This document shows, piece by piece, positions 1-8,263 of a DNA stretch of 64,000 nucleotides. A program made the translations under genes and the position numbers. The stretch's first letter is position 1; the number at the start of each line of letters is the position of its first letter. Under the pieces are notes generated by a model that saw nothing but the letters and a program-made list of their open reading frames with translations, did no database searches and was not told where the DNA came from. The DNA comes from Oceanobacillus jordanicus (lineage in GTDB: Bacteria > Bacillota > Bacilli > Bacillales > Amphibacillaceae), in contig NZ_JAIFZM010000003.1 in assembly GCF_022095695.1 (NCBI RefSeq), forward strand, positions 248,001 to 312,000, in the 5' to 3' direction.

Positions 1-310
1 ATCGCAAATCCCCAGACAAATCGATACATTGAATCTCGCTATCTGCTAATTCAGGTATAATATTTTTTGCAATGCCCGCAGGAGTAGCAAAAAATATAAT
101 GTCTATACCTTGGAGAAGCGCAGGAATTTCTAATATTTCCAGGGCAATATCCTCCATGCTCTTCAAATGTGGGTAAACAGAAGAAATTGCCATGCCATCC
201 TGTGAATGGGAAATAACTTTCACTAGCTTTATTTCTGTATGCGTATGTAGTAGCCTGATGAGTTCTAAAGCTCCATAACCGGTTCCGCCAACAATTGCCG
301 CATTTTTCAA
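1..310 (-). CDS. argC: N-acetyl-gamma-glutamyl-phosphate reductase, N-terminal part (runs off the window)
   Basis: ArgC reduces N-acetylglutamyl phosphate to the semialdehyde with NADPH in arginine biosynthesis, in the cytoplasm. Read on the minus strand from a TTG at 310, the protein begins LKNAAIVGGTGYGALELIRL. This is the GGTGYxGxEL dinucleotide-binding loop typical of ArgC, and later come FFATPAGIAKN and CIDLSGDLR, both in keeping with the family. The start is set by an AAAGGG Shine-Dalgarno site about 8 bases upstream; the nearby ATG reads into a stop after two codons. Only about 103 codons lie in the window. The rest of an arg operon would be expected to the left. Confidence 0.88.
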   Translation of the reverse strand, partial: MKNAAIVGGTGYGALELIRLLHTHTEIKLVKVISHSQDGMAISSVYPHLKSMEDIALEILEIPALLQGIDIIFFATPAGIAKNIIPELADSEIQCIDLSGDLR

Positions 311-354
311 ACCATCACCCTTTCACGCACAGCTGAATTTTTTAATTATTTATT

Positions 355-383
355 AGTATAAATATCTTCTAACAATATTTCAA
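355..383 (-). promoter_or_regulatory. Sigma-A promoter of argC
   Basis: On the minus strand a -35 TTGAAA (378-383) and a -10 TATACT (355-360) are separated by exactly 17 bases and lie about 45 bases before the argC start. The AT-rich DNA just upstream has TGCATAA-like motifs, but I could not make a convincing ArgR box. Confidence 0.7.
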
Positions 384-461
384 GTATATTTATTAATTAT
401 TTCTTATATTTATGCAGAATTATGCAAAATAAGTGTATTTTGTTGTATATTTAATGAATAA

Positions 462-492
462 AAAAGCCCCCACTTGAAGTGAAGGCTTCCCT
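462..492 (-). terminator. Intrinsic terminator after the alpha/beta hydrolase gene
   Basis: On the minus strand AAGCC-TT-CACTT pairs with AAGTG-GG-GGCTT and is followed by a run of T, a few bases after the stop at 497. Confidence 0.8.
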
Positions 493-496
493 TTCT

Positions 497-1459
497 TTAT
501 TCCTTAATATGCTTTTCCAAAAACTCATTGAGCTTTGATACATACCGATCTTCTTGGGTTACAAATGCCTCTCCATGTCCTGCCCCGTCAAAGGTAATCA
601 TCTCTGCCTCACTCTTTGTATTTTCCAATAGCTCTTCCGTCATTTTAGTTGGTACAAAGGTGTCGGCATTCCCATGAATATAAAGTATAGGTACTTCAGC
701 TTTTTTCACTTGATCGAGGGCGGATGCTTCTGATAAAGAATAACCAGCCTTCATTTTCGTCACTACACTAGTACTAGGTAGTATAGGGAAAGCAGGTAGA
801 TGAAACATTCGTTCCAACTGATAGTCAAACATATCGTAAACACTTGTATATGGACTATCTGCTACAACAGCTTTTACATTTGGTTGAAGATCCTTTTCTC
901 CACTTGCCATTAACACCGTAGCAGCGCCCATCGAAACGCCATGCATTACAATTTCTGTATCATCACCTGTTTTTTCTATTATCTTATCCATCCAATCTAG
1001 ATAATCCAACCGATCATGCCAGCCGAATCCAATATAATCTCCACCACTGTTACCATGTCCTCTCATATCAGCTGTGAAAATATTGTAGCCCAATTCTTCG
1101 TAATAATATTGGCCGTATAGTCCCATATCTCTCGCGTTCCCTAAGTAACCATGCGCTAATACAACTGTCTTGTTTGTAGGTTCCTTTGCTGGGAGATAGT
1201 ATCCTTTTAACTCCAACCCATCATAGGAAGTCATTTCCCAATGTTCGAAGTCTTGGTTATCGACCCATTCTCGCCAATCACCCTCTATAAATACATCCAT
1301 TGCCTCAGCTGAAACTTCAAGGTCTGCATTCCCCTGCAAGAAGTCTTTTACATTTCGCTCAATAGCTAAATTATAAAAATAATAGCTTGCTATAATATCT
1401 ATTACTAGCAGGATAGAAAGAATTCCAATACCTATACCAATAATACGTTTTTTCTTCAC
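497..1459 (-). CDS. Membrane-anchored alpha/beta hydrolase (YqkD-like)
   Basis: A serine hydrolase of unknown substrate, 320 residues, similar in layout to B. subtilis YqkD. An uncleaved N-terminal membrane anchor (about residues 5-27) places the catalytic domain outside the membrane. The fold shows the HGYLGNARD oxyanion region near 103, nucleophile elbow GVSMG with Ser176, Asp266 in HGNADTFVP and His295 in GAGHGEAF, so the catalytic triad is intact. The start is a GTG, supported by GGGGAAG 5 to 6 bases upstream. It stands alone and ends at its own terminator. An esterase, acylpeptidase or lipase role cannot be told apart from sequence. Confidence 0.85.
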   Translation of the reverse strand: MKKKRIIGIGIGILSILLVIDIIASYYFYNLAIERNVKDFLQGNADLEVSAEAMDVFIEGDWREWVDNQDFEHWEMTSYDGLELKGYYLPAKEPTNKTVVLAHGYLGNARDMGLYGQYYYEELGYNIFTADMRGHGNSGGDYIGFGWHDRLDYLDWMDKIIEKTGDDTEIVMHGVSMGAATVLMASGEKDLQPNVKAVVADSPYTSVYDMFDYQLERMFHLPAFPILPSTSVVTKMKAGYSLSEASALDQVKKAEVPILYIHGNADTFVPTKMTEELLENTKSEAEMITFDGAGHGEAFVTQEDRYVSKLNEFLEKHIKE

Positions 1460-1572
1460 GATGTCTTCCCCTCTCTGCTCTACTCCTATTATTCTATTAT
1501 ACTAGAAAATAGCGTAGAATGAACCCTGTCTCAACTGGTACATGTTTACAGAAGAGCTTTCTAATGTACAAG

Positions 1573-1597
1573 AAAAGGACAGTTCCCTGCCCTTTTT
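1573..1597 (-). terminator. Intrinsic terminator after the DinB-like gene
   Basis: A ten-base stem, AAAAGGGCAG with CTGTCCTTTT around a GGAA loop, lies 16 bases beyond the stop codon. With one G-U pair it is better on the minus strand but could work both ways. Confidence 0.7.
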
Positions 1598-1612
1598 ACT
1601 AAATTTATTTAG

Positions 1613-2095
1613 TTAAAGCGTTTCTATTATCTCTTTAATTTGGTCAATATGCCTTTGCTCATGGTATCCGACAAAGGGGATCCATTGGAACAAATTCATT
1701 TCACCGAATACTGGGTGCACGGCCGTTTTTTCTACTAATCGTTTTTCATCAACAGTAGTATAAATCCCCCGCAATGCCTCATGGGACGTCTGCAATTTCT
1801 GTTGCAAATCTTTAAGCGTCATAGTAGATTCACTTGGTTGAACAAATTCCGGAGCCTCTACTTTTCTGGACCTGTTCACTGTGAGTTCAATAGGTTTAGA
1901 ACTAACTTCCTTAATCGAACTGTTTTCGATCGCATTCTGGATATTATAAACGACTGCGCGTTCCATTAAGTATAAGTGTTCCATAACCTGCGCGATTGAC
2001 CAGCCACCAGTGCTTGGGCGTTTATTTAATTCCTCATCCCCTAGCCCCGTAACCTCATCCAACAGTGTTGCTCTTGCTTCATCATTTATTTTCAA
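1613..2095 (-). CDS. DinB/YfiT-superfamily four-helix protein
   Basis: A 160-residue protein of the DinB_2 superfamily, cytoplasmic four-helix bundles that bind a metal through three histidines; some members are thiol transferases (for example bacillithiol S-transferase). The likely ligands are the histidine in QVMEHLYLMERA (about residue 40) and the pair in GYHEQRHIDQI (about 144 and 148). The start is TTG, with AGAGG six bases before it. No partner gene adjoins; the repeat array at 2173-2382 lies upstream. The real substrate is unknown. Confidence 0.8.
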   Translation of the reverse strand: MKINDEARATLLDEVTGLGDEELNKRPSTGGWSIAQVMEHLYLMERAVVYNIQNAIENSSIKEVSSKPIELTVNRSRKVEAPEFVQPSESTMTLKDLQQKLQTSHEALRGIYTTVDEKRLVEKTAVHPVFGEMNLFQWIPFVGYHEQRHIDQIKEIIETL

Positions 2096-2172
2096 AAGTA
2101 TCCTCTCCCTTTTTAATATTTATATAGTAAAAAGTGCCGCGAAACCAGTTAAGGTAGCAGGACCACATGATC

Positions 2173-2382
2173 CGAGGCAGCTATCCTTGAAAGGGGCGCA
2201 TCACACCACCGTACTGACGCAGCAATCCTCGAAAGTGACGCATCTCATCACTGATATGACGCAACCAACCTCGTAAGTGGCGCATCACACCACTGATCTG
2301 ACGCAACCAACCTCGTAAGTGACGCATCACACCACTGATCTGACGCAACCAACCCAGAAAGTGGCGCACACCCCTTGATATA
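2173..2382. repeat. Array of ten 21-bp half-units (42-bp tandem repeat)
   Basis: Ten consecutive 21-bp blocks begin at 2173, 2194, 2215, 2236, 2257, 2278, 2299, 2320, 2341 and 2362. Most start TGACGCA or TGGCGCA. Two block types alternate, one continuing with ACCAACCTCG, the other with TCACACCACTGATC, giving a 42-bp unit. The central copies are almost identical and the outer ones are degraded. The array fills the space between two minus-strand genes. The open reading frame across it is only a by-product of the 42-bp (14-codon) period. Confidence 0.95.
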
Positions 2383-2389
2383 TTCCGAT

Positions 2390-4609
2390 TTAGTGAAACA
2401 GTCCTGATTCTTTTGATTTTTGTTTAATCTTTTTAGATTGTCTATTAATTGGCTGTTTTAAAAATGCTCCTAGTATAATGGCTGCGATTCCGAAAATGCC
2501 GAGGAACAAAATATCATGTAGGACTCGGTCCCAAACAATTCCGCCTACAGCTTCCCGCATAAGATCAATTGCATAGCTAAACGGCAAGAATGGATGGATA
2601 ACTTGGAAGAATTCTGGTAAAAGGACTACAGGATACGTACCGCCCGAACCAGCAATTTGCAGAACCAGCAATACTATGACCATCGCCTTTCCAATATCTC
2701 CAAAGACAGATACGAGTGTGTAGATAATGATCATAAACACGAGGCTAATCAGTAATCCAAATAACACAAACCAACCAGGACTTGCCATGGAAACATTTAA
2801 TAGGAAAATGTCTCCCAGTGACACAATGGTCGATTGCAGAAGACCTATCGTCATAAAGGTGAATAACTTACCAAAATAAACCTGTCTCGATGAATAGCTC
2901 TCCATATTTGTTGTATCTGTAGAAAGTAACGAAATAAGTAGTAAGCCACCTACCCAGATCGCAAGCACCGTATAGAAAGGAGTCATTCCTGAACCATAAT
3001 TTTCTATAGGGAAAAGTTTATTTTCATTAAGCTGAACTGGTTCGGCAAAAAATCCTTGTTCGGCCTCTGGATCATTTTGTAGCAGTTCAATCATCTCACC
3101 AATATCGGTTTCCCCTTGTATTTCCCGTATACGATCCGCTAGTTCATTCACCTTATCGTTTACATATGGAAACTCATTCTGGACCTTCTCTAGCATGCCT
3201 TTTCCTTCGCCAAGATCAGCCTCAGTACTTCCAAGAATTCTTTCCACCTCAGGAATAGCAGTCTGAATATCCACCAAGATACCACGTGCTTCGGCAAGCG
3301 TTGTTTTCGCACTGTCCACTTCAGCTAAAACTGTTGGTTCGATGTTTTCATTGTACTCTGTTACAAACGCATCAATATTTGCGGAGGTATTTTCAACCAA
3401 GCCTTGCAGATCATTGAAAACCCCTTCCACTTCTGATTGCTTTTCTTGAATAAAGGTATGGACATCATTACTACGCTCCTGAGCTGTCTCAAGACCTGCA
3501 CGGATAGTCGCCAACTCTTGCAGTGCCTGCTCAATTTGTTGACTTCCCTGTCCCTGGTTACCTTCTCCTGCCCCTTGATCAGGGGTATCTGCATTTTCGC
3601 CTTCTTCCACATTCTCATTTTGTTGTTGCTGTACTTGTCTTAACGTCTCTTCAATAGATGAAATAGCCTCAATTTGCTGTGTTACTTGTTCATCCAATTG
3701 ATTAGTCAAATCAGTACCACTTCCGAAATCGATTCCAGCAGATTGAACCTCCTTAAGAAATGTGTTCGTTTCATCCGCTACCTGCTGAACACGTTCTAAG
3801 TCTGCTTGAATCTGTGGTGCGACTTCATTAAGCCGGTCCTCAGCTTTATTTAAAAATGCAGTCGTATTATCGATGGTATTCAGCCCATCGTTGGTAACTT
3901 GCTCCGCCTCAGGGACAAGCGCCTGGGCTTGGTTAATCATTTCATCTGCGCTACTAGCATCTGATAATGATTGATCGACAAGCTGTTTAATCTCAGGTAG
4001 ATTTTCTTCCAAATTGAATATATAATTCTCGAATCGTTCGATGTCTGGTAAATCCTGTTCTAGCTCGATTCCAATATTATTAAACATGTCAAAAATGACA
4101 CCATTTACTGTAGATATGAAATTACTACTAATCTCATCAGTAATGGCGGAAGCACCTTTATCCGTGATTTTTGGGGCAATGGCATTGATTTTCTCGTTAA
4201 CGTAATATTCCATCTCCGCTTTCTCCGGCTTGTCGTTAACAACTGTACTTAGTTTACTGGAGAAGTTTTCCGGGATGACAATAACAGCAAAATAATCTCC
4301 GTTTTCTAAGTTATCCATTGCCTCATCTCTATCCTCGAAGTGCCAATCCATTGATCGATTTTCCTTCAAGTTATCAACAAGCTCCTGCCCAACATCAATA
4401 TCTTCATCTCTTACTGTTGCACCTGTATCCTCGTTGACTACACCTATTGGAATTTGATCTGTCTGCCCATATGGGTCCCAGGAAGCTTTAATATTAAACC
4501 ACGCATAAAGTGATGGTAATATAATTAGTCCACCTATCAGTATTAACGCTACCCAGTTTGTTCCCGTGTTCTTTACGTCTTTTGAAAATATTCTAAAGAT
4601 GTTTTTCAT
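2390..4609 (-). CDS. YhgE/Pip-family membrane protein
   Basis: A 739-residue membrane protein of the YhgE/Pip family, which has an ABC-2-permease-like C-terminal domain. Seen: one N-terminal transmembrane segment (about 20-40), a long outer region (about 45-540) rich in Glu/Gln coiled coil and containing a Gly/Gln-rich patch near 340-355, then about five membrane segments to residue 720 and a lysine-rich tail. Relatives serve as phage receptors (Pip) or parts of ESX/LXG-type secretion (EsaA). No ESX gene is visible here. It lies downstream of the lnr-like operon but after that operon's terminator, with its own palindromic operator candidate at 4630-4649. Confidence 0.85.
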   Translation of the reverse strand: MKNIFRIFSKDVKNTGTNWVALILIGGLIILPSLYAWFNIKASWDPYGQTDQIPIGVVNEDTGATVRDEDIDVGQELVDNLKENRSMDWHFEDRDEAMDNLENGDYFAVIVIPENFSSKLSTVVNDKPEKAEMEYYVNEKINAIAPKITDKGASAITDEISSNFISTVNGVIFDMFNNIGIELEQDLPDIERFENYIFNLEENLPEIKQLVDQSLSDASSADEMINQAQALVPEAEQVTNDGLNTIDNTTAFLNKAEDRLNEVAPQIQADLERVQQVADETNTFLKEVQSAGIDFGSGTDLTNQLDEQVTQQIEAISSIEETLRQVQQQQNENVEEGENADTPDQGAGEGNQGQGSQQIEQALQELATIRAGLETAQERSNDVHTFIQEKQSEVEGVFNDLQGLVENTSANIDAFVTEYNENIEPTVLAEVDSAKTTLAEARGILVDIQTAIPEVERILGSTEADLGEGKGMLEKVQNEFPYVNDKVNELADRIREIQGETDIGEMIELLQNDPEAEQGFFAEPVQLNENKLFPIENYGSGMTPFYTVLAIWVGGLLLISLLSTDTTNMESYSSRQVYFGKLFTFMTIGLLQSTIVSLGDIFLLNVSMASPGWFVLFGLLISLVFMIIIYTLVSVFGDIGKAMVIVLLVLQIAGSGGTYPVVLLPEFFQVIHPFLPFSYAIDLMREAVGGIVWDRVLHDILFLGIFGIAAIILGAFLKQPINRQSKKIKQKSKESGLFH

Positions 4610-4629
4610 TTTTGTATTCCTTCTTTTCC

Positions 4630-4649
4630 AAATGAATGGTGATTCATTT
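4630..4649. promoter_or_regulatory. Palindromic operator candidate for the YhgE-like gene
   Basis: AAATGAAT-GGTG-ATTCATTT is a perfect inverted repeat with 8-base arms, 21 bases before the start codon, inside the region where the promoter and leader should be. This shape is typical of TetR-family operators. In B. subtilis yhgE neighbours the TetR gene yhgD, but no such regulator gene lies next to it here. Confidence 0.5.
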
Positions 4650-4723
4650 TAATGTAAAATTAAGCTATAAGGAAGATTATAGCAAGTTTCTCATGTGAAT
4701 TCTACTCTTCACGATGGGACGTT

Positions 4724-4755
4724 AAAAAAAGAGCTGGTCGGTAACCAGCTCTTTA
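4724..4755 (-). terminator. Terminator of the lnr-like ABC operon
   Basis: AAAGAGCTGG and CCAGCTCTTT form a perfect ten-base stem ending in seven T on the minus strand; it overlaps the stop codon of the second permease. Confidence 0.9.
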
Positions 4756-5871
4756 AACATGTCTTCTCTCCATCAGATGGATGCCAAGCCCTGTCATCAC
4801 TACTCCCATTAACACTAAAATACTGATAGGGAATAATAAGTCCTCAAGGGTATACCCATATAGTACCACACCGTTCAATATTTCCATTCCATATGTTAAT
4901 GGGTTAATCTTAGAAATTGTAATTAGAATCTTAGATTCCACAATTTCGAGCGGCCAGTACGCCCCACCAATCATCGCCATACTTACTGCGATAATGGGGA
5001 TAATCGCATTAAACTGTTGGACATTCTTCACTATCGCGGTAAACAATATAGATAGTGCCACTATGGAAAATATATAAGGTGTTATCAACAGCAACGCTTC
5101 TAAGAATTTCCCATGGAAATCAACACCTATCCAAAATCGGAAAATACAGAAGATAATTACAATCTGAACATAGCCTTCTATAAAGCTATAAACCAAGTTG
5201 GCCACATAAACTTCCCATTTTCTTACTGGGGATAAGATCATACGATCCCAAATCCCATCACGCTTTTCTACTAGAATTGGTTGTAGCTTATAGGCAATCG
5301 TATAGATCACAAAAAATAGAGTAAAGCCAAACAATGTTTGAAAAGTATTATCATAAATAACGGCATCCTCGCTACGGAAACTTGTTGTCTCCATTTCAAA
5401 GGCAGGTATATTCATCGATTTATCAAACGCTTCAAGAACCGACACACGTTCTTCCTCGGCATTCGTAGCGGAAACCTCTAATAGTGCCGTTTCAAGGTTA
5501 TGTGCCCGATAAGCTCGCTGGATGGCTTGCTCAATCATTGTAGCATTTGGGGAGTCCACTCCAACTATGAGTTGATAGGAAGTATCACGAAGAATTACGC
5601 CAACTTCCGCTTTCCCATTCTCAATTTGCTCAAGCATCTCCTCTTCTTCTTTCAACCAATTAAATCGAAATGCTTCATCCTCTTTTAGTACTTTCTCAAG
5701 TGTTGAACCTTTAACTGAATTATCCTCAGCATAAATTGGTACAGAGATGGTTGTAGCAGCGCCATTACCGCCTATGATGAGAGCAAAGCCAATCGACATA
5801 ACAGTAAAGATAATAAATGTCCAAGGGTTGCGAATAAACATGCGTATTTTTGTGAGAAGTATACCAATCAT
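4753..5871 (-). CDS. lnrN: ABC-2 type permease, LnrN-like
   Basis: One of two membrane subunits of an ABC-2 exporter, 372 residues. It has one N-terminal membrane segment (after MIGILLTKIRMFIRNPW), an outer loop of about 150 residues, then five to six membrane segments from about residue 185. A longer in-frame start exists at 5901, but it runs through the Shine-Dalgarno site; GAGGGGGG six bases before the ATG at 5871 marks the true start. That ATG overlaps the TGA of the previous gene (ATGA), so the two permeases are translationally coupled. The gene order kinase, regulator, ATPase, permease, permease matches lnrJKLMN of B. subtilis, an exporter giving resistance to linear polyenes. The actual substrate here is inferred. 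Confidence 0.82.
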   Translation of the reverse strand: MIGILLTKIRMFIRNPWTFIIFTVMSIGFALIIGGNGAATTISVPIYAEDNSVKGSTLEKVLKEDEAFRFNWLKEEEEMLEQIENGKAEVGVILRDTSYQLIVGVDSPNATMIEQAIQRAYRAHNLETALLEVSATNAEEERVSVLEAFDKSMNIPAFEMETTSFRSEDAVIYDNTFQTLFGFTLFFVIYTIAYKLQPILVEKRDGIWDRMILSPVRKWEVYVANLVYSFIEGYVQIVIIFCIFRFWIGVDFHGKFLEALLLITPYIFSIVALSILFTAIVKNVQQFNAIIPIIAVSMAMIGGAYWPLEIVESKILITISKINPLTYGMEILNGVVLYGYTLEDLLFPISILVLMGVVMTGLGIHLMERRHV

Positions 5872-7121
5872 AATGCAGCCCCCCTCTTTGGAAAACTCCA
5901 AGCTGCAATAACAATGGAAACAAACCCGAACAATAGCAGAAATGCTACGTGATCGGTAACATCACTTAATTCATTGCCACGCAACAATGTAATATAGGCC
6001 GACATTCCCGCACCATTTGGTGTTAAATTTCCTAATGTTGCAATAAATGCAGATGAATCTCCAAGTGGGAAGAAACTTCCACCTAGTAAAGCCATCAAGG
6101 ATACAAGAATATTGGAGAAAAAGTTAGTAATTACCTCAGAGTGGAGGCGATAGCTTAAGGCTGTTAGTAATACAGCAATCCCACCAACCGCTACAGCATA
6201 CGCCGTTGTAACAAAGGTGAATCCAAGCAAGTTAGGCCACGTGACGCCAAAGACAATCCATGAAAATCCAAAGATGATAACCAAGTGTAAAAATGCAAAT
6301 AACATACCAGATAGAAGAATACCGACAAAGTAAACCCACCTTGAGACGTTTGCCAATATAATTCGGTCAAAAACAAAAATATTTTTCTCAAGAAATGCAA
6401 TCGATCCAATTGCCGAGGCAATGAACAGTACGTTCATCACAGCCATTCCAACAGTATAATAGTCCTTTGAGCTTATTGGAACTTGTTGGTCCAACGTCAA
6501 AACATCTGCTGTAACATTTTGCAGATTTTCTTCAAGGTTTTCTGGATTAATCGCTTCCTCCTGTAAAAATGTTTGCAATGTAAGCTGTTCCTGGAATTGC
6601 TTGAGAATACCATCTACAATGCTTACACCAAGCTGATGTTCCGTATTGGTAAACAGTTGTAGAGAAGGCTGGTTTTCCTCACCTAACAAGGAGTACTCCA
6701 ATATTTCATATGTGAAATTATCAGGAACCTCTATTAGGGCAGTATAGGTGTTGTCGTCCAATACCTTTTCCTTGTCCAAGGGTGATATTTCCTCTAACGT
6801 AATATACTTTGCAGCTTCATCACTACCAAAAACATCTTCTTTCAACCGTTGTATCGGTAAGATATCATCTAGTTGGTTTAATACAGCCGGCGGAAGCTCG
6901 CCCTTCTTATCCTCACTAAACCTCTCTAACTGAGCGTCCTCTTGCTCCTGCTCTACAATTCCTAGTTTGACTTGAATAGTTGGGCTCTCTCCGTTCATAA
7001 AACTACTTAGTGCCACGCCTAGTATTAAAATGAGGATGATTGGTAATCCGACGAGTAATAATAATTGCACGGGATTACGAATGAGTACTAAGGCTTGCTT
7101 TTTTATAATTTGTCCTATCAT
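5868..7121 (-). CDS. lnrM: ABC-2 type permease, LnrM-like
   Basis: The first membrane subunit of the exporter, 417 residues. It begins MIGQIIKKQALVLIRNP, has a membrane segment at about 18-40, an acidic outer domain (about 45-215) and six C-terminal membrane segments. The N-terminal phrase IRNP recurs in its partner permease, showing that the two are distant paralogues. It starts ten bases after the ATPase stop and overlaps the next permease by four bases. Role and substrate follow from the lnrLMN-like order, not from direct evidence. Confidence 0.82.
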   Translation of the reverse strand: MIGQIIKKQALVLIRNPVQLLLLVGLPIILILILGVALSSFMNGESPTIQVKLGIVEQEQEDAQLERFSEDKKGELPPAVLNQLDDILPIQRLKEDVFGSDEAAKYITLEEISPLDKEKVLDDNTYTALIEVPDNFTYEILEYSLLGEENQPSLQLFTNTEHQLGVSIVDGILKQFQEQLTLQTFLQEEAINPENLEENLQNVTADVLTLDQQVPISSKDYYTVGMAVMNVLFIASAIGSIAFLEKNIFVFDRIILANVSRWVYFVGILLSGMLFAFLHLVIIFGFSWIVFGVTWPNLLGFTFVTTAYAVAVGGIAVLLTALSYRLHSEVITNFFSNILVSLMALLGGSFFPLGDSSAFIATLGNLTPNGAGMSAYITLLRGNELSDVTDHVAFLLLFGFVSIVIAAWSFPKRGAAL

Positions 7122-7131
7122 TCCTACACCC

Positions 7132-8064
7132 CTAATCCCTTAAAGCGCGACCTGTGAGGTGTAAGAATACATCCTCCAGAGTAGGCGTTTTATTATGAAC
7201 AGACGTTAATTCAATGCCTGCAGTCTCAGCAAGTTTCGTTAAGTCACCAAACATACTCACTTCTTTTGCTACCATAAGCGTGATCTCTTTATCTGTGCTC
7301 ATAACGCGATTAACAAGCGGGTGCTCTTGCAACATGGCAATAAATTGCTCGTTGAGTTGATCACTTTTTATGGAAATGGTTTTTTCTGAAGATAAAATAC
7401 GTTTAATCTCTTCGTTTGTACCAGAAGCTATAAGGTTTCCCTGGTCCATAATATAAATGCGATCACATAGAAACTCTACCTCTTCCATGTAATGACTCGT
7501 GTATATTACCGTCATAGCCCTTTCTTTATTTAGTCGCTTTACGGTTTCCAGAATATAATTTCGTGATTGCGGATCTATTCCCACTGTCGGTTCATCCATA
7601 ATAAGCAGCTCTGGGTCATGTAATAATGCAACGCCAATATTAAGTCGGCGCTTCATTCCACCTGAAAAAGTCTGTACCACATCCTTCTTTCTATCTGCTA
7701 ACCCAACCAAATCAAGAATTTCCTGTATTCTCTTTTTTAAAATGGAGCCTTTGAGTCGATACATTCTACCGAAAAACTGCAAATTTTCTTCTGCTGTAAG
7801 GTCCGTATATAAGGCAATCTCCTGGGGAACCATTCCTACGATTTTACGGAATTCACCTGGTTTTTTTAAAATACTTTTATTATTATAACGGACATCCCCA
7901 GCAGTGGGTTCTGCTAAGGAGGAAATCATCGAAATAGCTGTAGATTTACCAGCACCATTTGGACCTAGTAAACCAATGATTTCTCCGCGTTCAACAAACA
8001 TATTTAAACTCTTTACTGCATAAAACTGTTTAAATTTTTTTGAAAGACCATCTAATTCCAACAT
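7132..8064 (-). CDS. lnrL: ABC transporter ATPase, LnrL-like
   Basis: The ATPase that drives the LnrMN-like permease, 310 residues. Counting from the ATG at 8064: Walker A GPNGAGKST at 34-42, signature FSGGMKRRL at 133-141, Walker B LLIMDEPT at 153-160, and a roughly 90-residue C-terminal extension as in DrrA/CcmA-type exporters. The longer frame to 8130 is rejected because AGGAGG precedes the 8064 ATG by eight bases. It is separated from the kinase-regulator pair by a terminator (8229-8260), so it has its own promoter region, which contains a TGACTTAAGTCA palindrome. Confidence 0.88.
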   Translation of the reverse strand: MLELDGLSKKFKQFYAVKSLNMFVERGEIIGLLGPNGAGKSTAISMISSLAEPTAGDVRYNNKSILKKPGEFRKIVGMVPQEIALYTDLTAEENLQFFGRMYRLKGSILKKRIQEILDLVGLADRKKDVVQTFSGGMKRRLNIGVALLHDPELLIMDEPTVGIDPQSRNYILETVKRLNKERAMTVIYTSHYMEEVEFLCDRIYIMDQGNLIASGTNEEIKRILSSEKTISIKSDQLNEQFIAMLQEHPLVNRVMSTDKEITLMVAKEVSMFGDLTKLAETAGIELTSVHNKTPTLEDVFLHLTGRALRD

Positions 8065-8149
8065 GTTTTCTCGCCTCCTTCCATTTAATCTTAAGATAAA
8101 ACATAGCTGAAGCATACTGTCTGTAGTCATGTAATGCTTCTTCTCATTA

Positions 8150-8161
8150 TGACTTAAGTCA
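8150..8161. promoter_or_regulatory. Palindrome upstream of the lnrL-like gene, candidate response-regulator site
   Basis: TGACTTAAGTCA is a perfect 12-bp palindrome about 90 bases before the ATPase start and some 45 bases before a TATGTT -10 that lacks a good -35. This is where an activator of the LuxR/NarL class, such as the neighbouring regulator, would be expected to bind. The link is inference. Confidence 0.4.
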
Positions 8162-8228
8162 CTTCTTTAATATGCCTTTTATTGTCGTAATCTTAAAAAT
8201 TCTACCTATGAAAAATTTACTAGCGTGC

Positions 8229-8260
8229 AAAAAAAAGCTCACCCGATGGAGAGCTTTTAA
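8229..8260 (-). terminator. Terminator after the response-regulator gene
   Basis: AAAAGCTC and GAGCTTTT form the stem, followed by a long T run on the minus strand, directly after the stop at 8264. Confidence 0.85.
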
Positions 8261-8263
8261 ACG

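Noticed and set aside
2181-2369. ORF with repeated 14-residue peptide
   Set aside because: It arises because the 42-bp repeat is a multiple of three; no ribosome site, codon use unlike genes.
2173-2382. Possible CRISPR array
   Set aside because: The units are directly adjacent with no unique spacers, and the 42-bp period is made of two 21-bp halves; no cas gene is near.
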